Source of the DNA: an uncultured Desulfobacterales bacterium
GTDB lineage: Bacteria > Desulfobacterota > Desulfobacteria > Desulfobacterales > JAFDCJ01
DNA: 6,078 nt
Assembly: GCA_945787595.1 (NCBI GenBank)
Contig: CALZJV010000390.1
Span: 1,850 to 7,927, forward strand
Direction of reading: 5' to 3'
The notes below the pieces were generated by a model, which saw only the letters and a program-made list of their open reading frames with translations, ran no database searches and was not told the DNA's origin. A program made the position numbers and the translations under genes. Positions 1 through 5,400 of this stretch are shown here, piece after piece (position 1 is the stretch's first letter; every line of letters begins with the position of its first letter).

Positions 1-8
1 TGCTTATG

Positions 9-15
9 CTCCTTT
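9..15 (-). promoter_or_regulatory. Possible ribosome binding site of a gene starting outside the window
   Basis: Read on the - strand, AAAGGAG lies eight bases before the window edge. That is the right distance for a start codon just outside. This would make a gene running divergently from the toxin-antitoxin operon. No codon of it is inside the window, so this is a hint only. Confidence 0.2.
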
Positions 16-49
16 CGACCTCTCAGCCGGTCATTAAGTACAAATTGGT

Positions 50-77
50 TTGACATCTTAATCTCAGGTCTGATACT
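50..77 (+). promoter_or_regulatory. Possible upstream sigma-70 promoter
   Basis: A perfect TTGACA (50-55) is followed after 16 bp by GATACT (72-77), which matches the -10 consensus at 4 of 6 positions. It points toward the toxin-antitoxin operon but is weaker and much farther from the first gene than the promoter at 190-218. It may be a second promoter or chance. Apart from this I see no convincing gene between 1 and 187. Confidence 0.3.
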
Positions 78-187
78 GAAAAATAGATTGTTCACATTAA
101 AGCCAACGGTAAACCCTGTGGAGATTGCCATGGTTGAATTGTGGAAACCTATTTTTTAAGAGAGGCTGGGGTTTTTTTAATAAATAG

Positions 188-205
188 GGTTGACAACTGT
201 CAACC
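188..205. promoter_or_regulatory. Palindromic operator over the -35 box
   Basis: GGTTGACA-AC-TGTCAACC is a perfect 8+8 bp inverted repeat with a 2-bp centre, and it contains the -35 hexamer. A protein bound here would block RNA polymerase. MqsRA-type operons are known to be repressed by their antitoxin at promoter palindromes, so the MqsA-like product at 596-1108 is the natural candidate. The binding is inferred; the symmetry and overlap are seen. Confidence 0.65.
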
Positions 206-218
206 TAAACTTTACAAT
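190..218 (+). promoter_or_regulatory. Strong sigma-70 promoter of the toxin-antitoxin operon
   Basis: TTGACA (190-195) and TACAAT (213-218) are separated by exactly 17 bp, a match of 11 of 12 to the sigma-70 consensus. Transcription should start near 225, only about nine bases before the likely toxin start at 234. The toxin would then be translated from a very short leader with no clear Shine-Dalgarno sequence. The palindrome at 188-205 covers the -35 box. Confidence 0.75.
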
Positions 219-233
219 ATTTATGGTTGTTCT

Positions 234-599
234 ATGGCGAGAGGACTATACCCTAAACCTGCTTATCCTATAAAAGATGTAAAGGCCCTTGTAAAAGCAG
301 GCAAAATTCGTATCAATTCTAATGCCGTTGAAAGCGCTTGGAATGATTTTAGCTGGGGAATTGATGAAATAAAAAAATGTATTCTAAAATTAAATAATAA
401 ATATCATACCGATGATCGTGGAAAAAATCATTACTACAAAACAGACCCACACAATAGAATTCCTCACACAATGATGGATTTCTATAAAGCAAGAGAAATT
501 ATGGAAGGCCAAAGTATTTATACGCATTTTTATATTGATCAGAGAAATGGCTTTTTAATAATAAGCAGTTTCAAAAATCTTTATGAGGTGGGATCATGA
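234..599 (+). CDS. MqsR-like mRNA interferase toxin
   Basis: Predicted 121-residue RNase toxin of the MqsR family (RelE-like fold), which cleaves mRNA in the cytoplasm and is held inactive by its partner antitoxin. The N-terminal part (YPIKDVKALVKAGKI, residues 11-25) resembles the MqsR opening helix. Near the C-terminus, DFYKAREIMEGQSIY and FLIISSFK (residues 82-96 and 107-114) parallel the E. coli segments with the VSFK ending, so Q93, Y96 or Y100 and K114 are the likely counterparts of its catalytic Q, Y and K. A histidine/tyrosine-rich stretch at 57-84 makes it longer than the 98-residue E. coli protein. A GTG at 141 would extend the frame, but the promoter lies downstream of that codon, so I place the start at ATG 234. 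It overlaps the antitoxin gene by four bases (ATGA). The toxin-first order is typical of mqsRA. Family call from recalled motifs. Confidence 0.72.
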   Translation: MARGLYPKPAYPIKDVKALVKAGKIRINSNAVESAWNDFSWGIDEIKKCILKLNNKYHTDDRGKNHYYKTDPHNRIPHTMMDFYKAREIMEGQSIYTHFYIDQRNGFLIISSFKNLYEVGS

Positions 600-1108
600 A
601 ATGTGCCCTTTGTAACAGCAATCTTGTTTCCAAGTCAGGGGAGATAGATTTTAATACCCGATCATTAGGGAAAGTTTTCGTGCCTAACCTCAAATACTTG
701 GAGTGCAAAGGCTGCGGAGAAAAATTACTGACACCGAAAGAAAGTGACAAGGTCACTGAATATCTGACCAATAGGGAACAAGAACAAATTAATAAATTGT
801 CCATTGCAGAATTTATAACAGCAAATCAAGCCGCAGAAATATTAAAAATCACTAAACAGGCATTTAGCAAACATCCAAGAGTTAAGCGAGGACTGATATA
901 TTCTGCAAAAATAGGGGATAGGAAATATTATAATAAAAAATCTGTGGAGTTATTTAGAGAAAAAGACAATGGAAAATACCTGCTCAGGTCACCTAAAAAA
1001 CCTGTGCGGAAATATAGTTTGGGAAATTTAATCAAAGTTGAATTTCCTACCCGTACTGAGGATTCGATTGAATTGAAAGATCAGAAGCTTATATCTGCTG
1101 AATCTTAA
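596..1108 (+). CDS. MqsA-like zinc-finger antitoxin with variant C-terminal half
   Basis: Predicted 170-residue antitoxin. Residues 1-50 form a YgiT/MqsA-type zinc module with C3-x2-C6 and C37-x2-C40, the latter followed by GEKLLTPKES as in MqsA, where this part binds and neutralises the toxin. Residues 69-122 (ITANQAAEILKITKQAFSK, then KIGDRKYYNKKSVELF) look like a helix-turn-helix of the excisionase/MerR sort with a small wing. This differs from the Xre-type domain of E. coli MqsA. Residues 123-170 form a basic, low-complexity tail with one hydrophobic patch (YSLGNLIKVEF). Start: ATG 596 follows GAGGTGG and overlaps the toxin stop, so translation is coupled. It probably binds the palindrome at 188-205. 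The toxin-binding role is inferred from the family and the operon position. Confidence 0.72.
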   Translation: MKCALCNSNLVSKSGEIDFNTRSLGKVFVPNLKYLECKGCGEKLLTPKESDKVTEYLTNREQEQINKLSIAEFITANQAAEILKITKQAFSKHPRVKRGLIYSAKIGDRKYYNKKSVELFREKDNGKYLLRSPKKPVRKYSLGNLIKVEFPTRTEDSIELKDQKLISAES

Positions 1109-1122
1109 TAAGGGGTTAGAAA

Positions 1123-1542
1123 ATGAATTTGAGCGATGCATTTAAAAAATTACTAGTAGAAGAGATTACTTTTTCTATTAAAAAAATGGAGGAAACCAAG
1201 GAGGCAACGATATTGCTCTATTATTTCAGTGCTATTCCTGGCATGTTTCAAAGAATTTACAATATTGAGTATGATTCACATCTTGTATTTGCACACTTTA
1301 TTTTAAAGGCAACCCACGATTCTTTTATTCAAAGGCTTAAGGCTAGTCAACAGGGTGGGGATAATGCGGTTTTGATAAATGATCACCAATTTGAGAGGTT
1401 AATATCTCTTTCAAAGGAATTATTGCGCAATATCAAGAAAGACAAATCTATTGATGAGGTCTTAAAAAAGTTAACCATCTTGCTATCTTCAACCACTGGA
1501 AACGGTAATTATTTAATGGAAAAGGGTTGGTTAAAGATTTAG
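1123..1542 (+). CDS. Hypothetical helical protein, third gene of the toxin-antitoxin operon
   Basis: A 139-residue protein of unknown function. It begins 14 bases after the antitoxin stop, behind a good Shine-Dalgarno sequence (AAGGGG, seven bases from ATG), so it is co-transcribed with the pair. It reads as mostly alpha-helical: an amphipathic, charged N-terminus (residues 1-26), an aromatic-rich helix pair (LLYYFSAIPGMFQRIYNIEY, about 31-50; HLVFAHFILKATHDSFIQRL, about 53-72), and a charged helix near 90-120. I see no signal peptide, membrane segment, metal motif or catalytic motif. Known three-part toxin-antitoxin-chaperone operons, including MqsRAC, carry a SecB-like chaperone in this position. 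This protein does not look like SecB, which is rich in beta-strand, so a chaperone role is only a hypothesis. It might equally be an accessory factor or a separate cargo gene. Confidence 0.7.
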   Translation: MNLSDAFKKLLVEEITFSIKKMEETKEATILLYYFSAIPGMFQRIYNIEYDSHLVFAHFILKATHDSFIQRLKASQQGGDNAVLINDHQFERLISLSKELLRNIKKDKSIDEVLKKLTILLSSTTGNGNYLMEKGWLKI

Positions 1543-1555
1543 AATAGAGCTGCTA
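1541..1555 (+). repeat. Direct repeat, left copy
   Basis: AGAATA-G-AGCTGCTA here matches AGAATA-CT-AGCTGCTA at 2579-2594, sharing 14 bases with a one-base length difference. The copy starts inside the stop codon of the third operon gene. The two copies bracket the cysteine-rich gene and the structured region, so they could be insertion or recombination scars. They are short enough that chance is possible. Confidence 0.4.
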
Positions 1556-1570
1556 TATATCAACACGTTA

Positions 1571-1921
1571 GCAACACCCCAAAACTTTATGATATCCAAA
1601 CGATATCTGTGCTCGCCCAATAAGAGAAAAGTAGCCTATTTCCCGTTGGCTTTCGTACCTGCCTTAGCAGGGCACAGTGTTGCATTACCCGAATATCGGC
1701 CCGTATTTCTTCTGTGAATTAGGATTATTAGTAAGCAATCCGGCTAGGTCTTCACCCGCCGCCCTTTCGGGTATTTGAATGACAAAGATCGAATTTCGAC
1801 TGCAAAGGTGGTTTCTTTATTAAAAAACCGTCTCATCCACACGATTTGACCTGTAAACAAAAACCTCTCGATTTTGAGCGTTAAAACGCCTCTTGGTAAC
1901 CGATCTCGATAAAACCACCTT
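1571..1921 (-). ncRNA. Probable structured RNA downstream of the cysteine-rich gene
   Basis: This stretch has no gene but many compatible stems. Read on the - strand: a perfect 10-bp closing stem AAGGTGGTTT (1921-1912) with AAACCACCTT (1814-1805), enclosing a GCGTT/AACGC hairpin (1878-1889). Next come CCC-GAAA-GGG (1762-1771 region), GGATT/AATCC (1722-1741) and CCGA/TCGG (1689-1699). Last is a nested domain: GCAACAC/GTGTTGC (1571-1577 with 1677-1683) encloses a GATATC hairpin (1591-1607) and CTGTGC/GCACAG (1607-1612 with 1672-1677), which in turn holds CCTGC/GCAGG (1658-1671) and AGCC/GGCT (1633-1651). The GAAA tetraloop favours the - strand. The first stem overlaps the stop codon of the upstream gene, suggesting co-transcription. 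I recognise no known RNA class. Ends are approximate. Confidence 0.5.
1805..1921. repeat. 10-bp perfect inverted repeat bounding 117 bp
   Basis: AAGGTGGTTT (1805-1814) and AAACCACCTT (1912-1921) are perfect reverse complements. In RNA they close a multi-stem domain. As DNA they could instead be ends of a miniature inverted-repeat element, but no clear target duplication flanks them. The outer arm includes the first two bases of the stop codon of the - strand gene. Confidence 0.55.
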
Positions 1922-2339
1922 AATTCGCTAACCGGAATTTAAGTATTTCATCATCAGACCATGAAGCGGGATAAAAATATGTCCGGTCGGTTCTGTGGTT
2001 TCGATATGGATAAATAGGACAGTACCGGGATGCACATCTACTGATTGAATTAAAATTACCCTGCATGCAATACCGGCACTGGTTTTTTATGGCTGTATTC
2101 CTCTTCTTAGCATCCTGACTACCCTGGCCGGACCTGAAGGGGTGAAATGAACACATATAGCCGTCCAGGTGTTTACCATTGCATTTTTCAATCTCGTAAG
2201 TTTCCCATCCAACGCACTCAGCGCAGAAGTACCGGATCGCTTTGCGTCTGTTCACCTTTGCAACCCTGAAGCCGTGTTTATATCGAATGATTGTTTTAAA
2301 TCCTTTGATATGGTTGTTGCTATTTTTCATTTCATTCAT
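1920..2339 (-). CDS. Small protein with two tandem cysteine (zinc-knuckle-like) modules
   Basis: Start placed at ATG 2339, giving 139 residues; an in-frame ATG at 2384 would add 15 but has no ribosome binding site, while GCGGG sits about six bases before 2339. Residues below count from 2339. Two copies of one pattern are visible: C39-x2-C42-x10-C53-x9-C63-SFHPFRSG, then C88-x2-C91-x10-C102-x4-C107-PIYPYR. The second matches a motif I recall from short phage and prophage hypothetical proteins (I-x3-C-x2-C...C-x4-C-x-L-x-PYR). The eight cysteines could hold two zinc ions. The N-terminus and linker are basic, which suits nucleic-acid binding. Its stop codon overlaps the first stem of the structured region, so protein and RNA may work together; that link is inferred. 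There is no close gene on the same strand. Confidence 0.65.
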   Translation of the reverse strand: MNEMKNSNNHIKGFKTIIRYKHGFRVAKVNRRKAIRYFCAECVGWETYEIEKCNGKHLDGYMCSFHPFRSGQGSQDAKKRNTAIKNQCRYCMQGNFNSISRCASRYCPIYPYRNHRTDRTYFYPASWSDDEILKFRLAN

Positions 2340-2384
2340 TGTTACCCGCCATTCAACGGACATCCATGCCTTGCCGTATCGCAT

Positions 2385-2653
2385 GATTCTGGATGCCCGG
2401 CTTTACCTAAAAAATATGCACGATGAAAACACCACTTACCGGGTCCTTTCAAGCTGTGTCGGCGGTGCGGTTATTGTCCAATTTTTGGGTTTAGCATCCA
2501 TTTTCGGTAATTAATTAATACTATTGAATGAAGCATGAATCATAGTGCAGTGTTTTTCGGGTTAAACTCCCCACGAGAAGAATACTAGCTGCTAACCTGA
2601 AAACAGGGTAAAACACTTCATTGTTCATTGTTTTTTTTGTCCCTTTTAGCCTT
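2385..2653. other. Non-coding spacer upstream of the cysteine-rich gene
   Basis: No convincing gene. Seen here: an 8-bp inverted repeat AGTGTTTT (2549-2556) with AAAACACT (2610-2617), enclosing a CCTG-AAAA-CAGG hairpin (2596-2607) and GGTTA/TAACC pairing on the - strand; a T-run at 2631-2638; and an AT-rich TTAATTAA palindrome near 2510-2518. A 21-codon open frame on the - strand (2501-2436) starts with ATG but lacks a ribosome binding site. A promoter for the - strand gene should lie here, but I find none that is clear. Confidence 0.5.
2579..2594 (+). repeat. Direct repeat, right copy
   Basis: Partner of the copy at 1541-1555 (AGAATA-CT-AGCTGCTA). The pair brackets about 1.04 kb holding the cysteine-rich gene and the structured region. 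The copy also lies between the arms of the inverted repeat at 2549-2617. Confidence 0.4.
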
Positions 2654-2701
2654 TGTTAGCGGCACCGTGAAAATGTTATAGAAATGGCGGATTAAAAATG
2701 T
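2654..2701 (+). repeat. Left terminal inverted repeat of the IS (istB side)
   Basis: It contains two direct copies of a GGC-N8-AAATGT-like unit: GGCACCGTGAAAATGT (2661-2676) and GGCGGATTAAAAATGT (2686-2701), 25 bp apart. A weaker third unit may start near 2711. IS21 ends are known to carry such repeated transposase-binding sites, and one IstA multimer would contact them on the same DNA face at this spacing. Confidence 0.85.
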
Positions 2702-2727
2702 AGTCTTTCTGGGCTTACAAAAGTAGG

Positions 2728-2752
2728 CGCCGGAGCCTTTCCATCCCCGGCG
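2728..2752 (-). terminator. GC-rich hairpin after istB, possible weak terminator
   Basis: CGCCGG (2728-2733) pairs with CCGGCG (2747-2752) across a 13-base loop, starting 16 bases after the istB stop. On the - strand the stem is followed by CCTACTTTTG rather than a clean T-run, so termination may be inefficient or Rho-assisted. Confidence 0.4.
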
Positions 2753-2768
2753 ACCAATCAATAAAATA

Positions 2769-3524
2769 TCAATCCTCGATGGTTTCTTTCATCCGATAGC
2801 TTTTTCCCTCAATGACGACAGTTTCAGTGTAGTGCAGCAGTCGGTCAAGCAGCGCTGAAGTCAGTGTGCTGTCGTTGTTAAAGATCTCCGGCCAGTGCTT
2901 GAAGACACGATTGGTAGTAATGATCAAAGAGCCTTGTTCATAGCGGTGACTGATGATCTGGAAGAGCAGATCCGCCCCGGTTTTGTCGATGGGCAAGTAT
3001 CCAAGCTCATCCAGTATCACTAGGGCCGGTTTGTGATATTTTCTCAATTCCTGTTTCAGACGACCGGCTGATTGTGCCGCTGCCAGGTTATTGATGGCAT
3101 CAACAGCGGAGCAAAAAAGCACGGTGTGACCCTGTAGACAGGCATGGTAGCCGAGAGCAGTAGCCAAATGGGTTTTACCCAATCCTACACCACCAAGGAA
3201 AATTACATTGCTTTTTTCATCGATGAACTTGAGTCTGAACAGGTTTTTTACCTTAAGCTGGTTGATTTTATTGGGCCATGACCACTTGAACTGCTCAAGT
3301 GTTTTGATCTGGGTAAAGCGTGCGGCGCGGATACGTCGTTTGGTAGCACGATCCTGTCGCAAATTGGTTTCAGCGGTGGCCAGTTCAGTTAAGTAATTCA
3401 CATGCGTCCATTGCTTTTGTGCGGCCTTTTTTGCCAGTGATTCATAATTTTCACGCATATAGGATAGTTTGAGGTAGCTGAGTTTTTCATCAAGGCCATT
3501 TTTCGTCTTGTCGGTTGTTGTCAT
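2769..3524 (-). CDS. istB: IS21-family transposition helper ATPase IstB
   Basis: A 251-residue cytoplasmic AAA+ ATPase that binds and bends target DNA and activates the IstA transposase. An N-terminal helical domain (residues 1-100) leads to Walker A GGVGLGKT (111-118), Walker B ALVILDELG with D172/E173, the sensor ITTN (202-205), and LLDRLL with R228 as the likely arginine finger. All key residues are present and the length is normal for the family (about 250), so it should be functional. Its ATG overlaps the istA stop by one base (TAATG), with GAGGAG just upstream, so it is translationally coupled to istA. Residues 30-80 are strongly basic, as expected for DNA contact. Confidence 0.95.
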   Translation of the reverse strand: MTTTDKTKNGLDEKLSYLKLSYMRENYESLAKKAAQKQWTHVNYLTELATAETNLRQDRATKRRIRAARFTQIKTLEQFKWSWPNKINQLKVKNLFRLKFIDEKSNVIFLGGVGLGKTHLATALGYHACLQGHTVLFCSAVDAINNLAAAQSAGRLKQELRKYHKPALVILDELGYLPIDKTGADLLFQIISHRYEQGSLIITTNRVFKHWPEIFNNDSTLTSALLDRLLHYTETVVIEGKSYRMKETIED

Positions 3525-5008
3525 TATGATTTCTCCTCAGATTTTATTAAAGATTTGTTGTAGATTTCCATATCCGGTTTTTCGACGGTAATTTCCAGCA
3601 GGTCTTGTCTGCGGGTAAGGTGCAGGGCAGCGGGTTCGGCAATCTTGCGGGTGCGCTGTTCGAGCAAATTGGCGATGTATTCGCAAGAAAACGCCTGGAA
3701 GGCAAAAGCGTCCTCGATGGCTCTTTGTACGCATTGTTCGCCGTAAATTTCGCTCAGGGCAACAATTTGTCGGATATGGTGTGCTGGGTTCATGCGGCGT
3801 TGTTCAAGTTGCCGGTAGTAAGCGTCGGCCTTATCGGACAGGGATAAAAAGCGCATGAAAATTTTCTGATCCCTGGCTTTTCTGCGCTGGGCCAAAAGCG
3901 CTTTTGGATGATCGGACAGTTCAAAATCTTTTTTTCTGTCGTAGCTTCGCACATGCCGGGCAATCAGTTTTTCCCGATGATAGATACAGAGTCGATCCGG
4001 GTATGTCTTTAATGTAAGCGCAGCACCGGCATATTCAGCCGGCACACTGTAACGGTTGCCGTCGACCGCAACACGGAACTGCCGGCAAGCCCTGAGCTGG
4101 TCGATGGTGGCGATGTCGTATGGATATGCCGGCAGTTGGGTCATGGATTGGCGTTCTCGCGGCAACCTGTCCACAGGCCTTTTACCGGTTTCGCCGTGAA
4201 GCCGAACATTTGCTACGGTGTTAAGCCAGTGGATGACCGCCGGGTTGAGCGCATTAAAATCCGGGATGTCAAGACCGGCCAGAAAGTTCTTTTTGACATA
4301 GCCAACACCGCTTTCCACACGGCCCTTTTCATTTCCCTTTCCAACGGCACAGGGCACAATGGTGAACCCGTGGTGATTGGCAAAATCCAGGTATTTGGGA
4401 TTGAAGCTGGGATCTTTGCCGACAATGCGCTTGAGCACGGCTGATTTGAGATTGTCGACCATGATCTTGCCGGGAAGCGCACCAAACCAATTAAATGCAT
4501 TTTGATGGCAGCCCAAAAAATGTTCCATGGTCTGGCTGACGGTAAACTCGACATACATCATGCGGCTGTAGCAAAGCACCATGACAAAAAAGCTCAGCCT
4601 TCGTCTGGTTTCGCCCACGGTGACCGACCCATAGGATCCCCAATCGACCTGAGCACATTCACCGGGTGCGAACGATAGCTTCAAAAACGCTTTGATCTTT
4701 GGTGGTCTGACCTTTCGCACATACTCTTTGACAATGGTATAGCCGCCGTCAAAGTCGTCTTCTCTTAGCCGCTGGAAGATTTGAGCCGCCGTGTAAGGGT
4801 AGGTTTGCAGCATACGTACGATTTGCCCTTTGAATGGATCGAGTTTACTGGCAGGTTGGGGCGACTTTCTTTGCTGATACTGCTTTTGATCGAGCCATTT
4901 TTCCACTGTCCGATAATCAAGGTTGAGTTCTCTTGCAATCTGACTGCATTTAAGACCGTGCTGGTCTCTGCAAACTTTGATTTTCACAAAGGTTTCATAA
5001 TCGATCAT
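3524..5008 (-). CDS. istA: IS21-family transposase IstA
   Basis: A 494-residue DDE transposase that binds the element ends and carries out cut-and-join chemistry. An N-terminal helix-turn-helix lies at residues 19-40 (KCSQIARELNLDYRTVEKWL), and a second DNA-binding segment is likely at 60-100 (PYTAAQIFQRLRE). The catalytic core shows D122 (AQVDWGSYG), D185 (KIMVDNLKSA) and E232 (GRVESGVGYVKKNFL), spaced D-62-D-46-E. A beta-barrel-like Mu-type region (QFRVAVDGNRYSVPAEYAG) follows at about 310-330. Full length, no frameshift. ATG 5008 overlaps the previous gene's stop (ATGA) and is preceded by GGAGGG, indicating coupling. Confidence 0.95.
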   Translation of the reverse strand: MIDYETFVKIKVCRDQHGLKCSQIARELNLDYRTVEKWLDQKQYQQRKSPQPASKLDPFKGQIVRMLQTYPYTAAQIFQRLREDDFDGGYTIVKEYVRKVRPPKIKAFLKLSFAPGECAQVDWGSYGSVTVGETRRRLSFFVMVLCYSRMMYVEFTVSQTMEHFLGCHQNAFNWFGALPGKIMVDNLKSAVLKRIVGKDPSFNPKYLDFANHHGFTIVPCAVGKGNEKGRVESGVGYVKKNFLAGLDIPDFNALNPAVIHWLNTVANVRLHGETGKRPVDRLPRERQSMTQLPAYPYDIATIDQLRACRQFRVAVDGNRYSVPAEYAGAALTLKTYPDRLCIYHREKLIARHVRSYDRKKDFELSDHPKALLAQRRKARDQKIFMRFLSLSDKADAYYRQLEQRRMNPAHHIRQIVALSEIYGEQCVQRAIEDAFAFQAFSCEYIANLLEQRTRKIAEPAALHLTRRQDLLEITVEKPDMEIYNKSLIKSEEKS

Positions 5009-5400
5009 GATGTGCCCTCCCTGGCTATTTTGAGGATGTCGCCTAAAGAAAGCGCATTGTTCATGTTCGAGCGTGGTGCTTTTTTTTCACGTTGCGAACT
5101 GTCTAAAGACAATACCTGGTAAAGCGGTTTTTGCCATGCGATCAGCCCAATGTTAATCAAATTGGCTCTCGCATCTTGCAGTGCTGATGGCTCCATGGAC
5201 AGATGCTTGATGATTGATTTGTCGCCATAATAGCTCAGCCCCTTTGCATCACCGACTGTGACCAAAAAAAGATACAGTGCGGCTGCTGCGTGACTACAGT
5301 TTTCAATGTGCCGATCCCGGACCAGGCGGTGATCGATCCAACTGAAGTGCCTGGGGACTTTGCGGATGCGTTCAGCAACGATGGGAACCTTGGATACCAT
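5005..5400 (-). CDS. IS21 passenger protein, winged-helix-like
   Basis: A 131-residue protein between the zinc-knuckle gene and istA. ATG 5400 has an ideal ribosome binding site (AAAGGAGGT, four bases away) and overlaps the upstream gene by 29 bases; its stop overlaps istA by four. Residues 38-95 (AAALYLFLVTVGDAKGLSYYGDK, continuing to a helix at SALQDARANLINIGLI and a strand at LYQVLSL) have the rhythm of a winged helix-turn-helix like those in plasmid replication or DnaD-type proteins. The C-terminal 25 residues are polar and probably flexible. I recall such small genes upstream of istA in a subgroup of IS21 elements, but not a proven function. A DNA-binding role in control of transposition or target choice is an inference. 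Confidence 0.75.
   Translation of the reverse strand: MVSKVPIVAERIRKVPRHFSWIDHRLVRDRHIENCSHAAAALYLFLVTVGDAKGLSYYGDKSIIKHLSMEPSALQDARANLINIGLIAWQKPLYQVLSLDSSQREKKAPRSNMNNALSLGDILKIAREGTS

Noticed and set aside
1..164. Open frame from the window edge to a TAA at 162-164, possible end of an upstream gene
   Set aside because: Only about 53 codons with no recognisable protein character; a KANGKPCGDCHG stretch with a CxxCH pattern in another frame is bounded by stops and looks fortuitous.
141..233. N-terminal extension of the toxin from GTG 141
   Set aside because: A near-consensus promoter with operator (188-218) lies inside the extension, no ribosome binding site precedes the GTG, and MqsR proteins start close to the YPIKDVK segment.
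1567..1590. Resemblance of GTTAGC-N2-CACC to the IS left end, possible decayed IS21 end
   Set aside because: About 16 of 24 positions match but the second unit expected 25 bp further is absent, and the stretch takes part in the RNA stems.
1640..1683. Resemblance on the - strand to a c-di-GMP-I riboswitch (ACGAAAGCC-N2-CGGG)
   Set aside because: The GGCAAACC arm and the closing GGGTTGCC arm are missing and the surrounding pairing differs.
2436..2501. 21-codon open frame on the - strand
   Set aside because: No ribosome binding site or homology that I recognise; mentioned only in the spacer entry.
2169..2514. Two + strand open frames opposite the cysteine-rich gene
   Set aside because: They run antisense to a gene with clear repeated cysteine motifs, lack ribosome binding sites and show no domain pattern.
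2590..2661. Integron attC-like site (GCTAAC ... GTTAGC about 65 bp apart)
   Set aside because: The 7-base core consensus (RYYYAAC / GTTRRRY) is not met, the inner arms do not pair well, and GTTAGC is explained as the IS terminus.
3537..4554. Open frames overlapping istA on both strands
   Set aside because: istA is intact with all DDE residues; the others are frame shadows without start signals.
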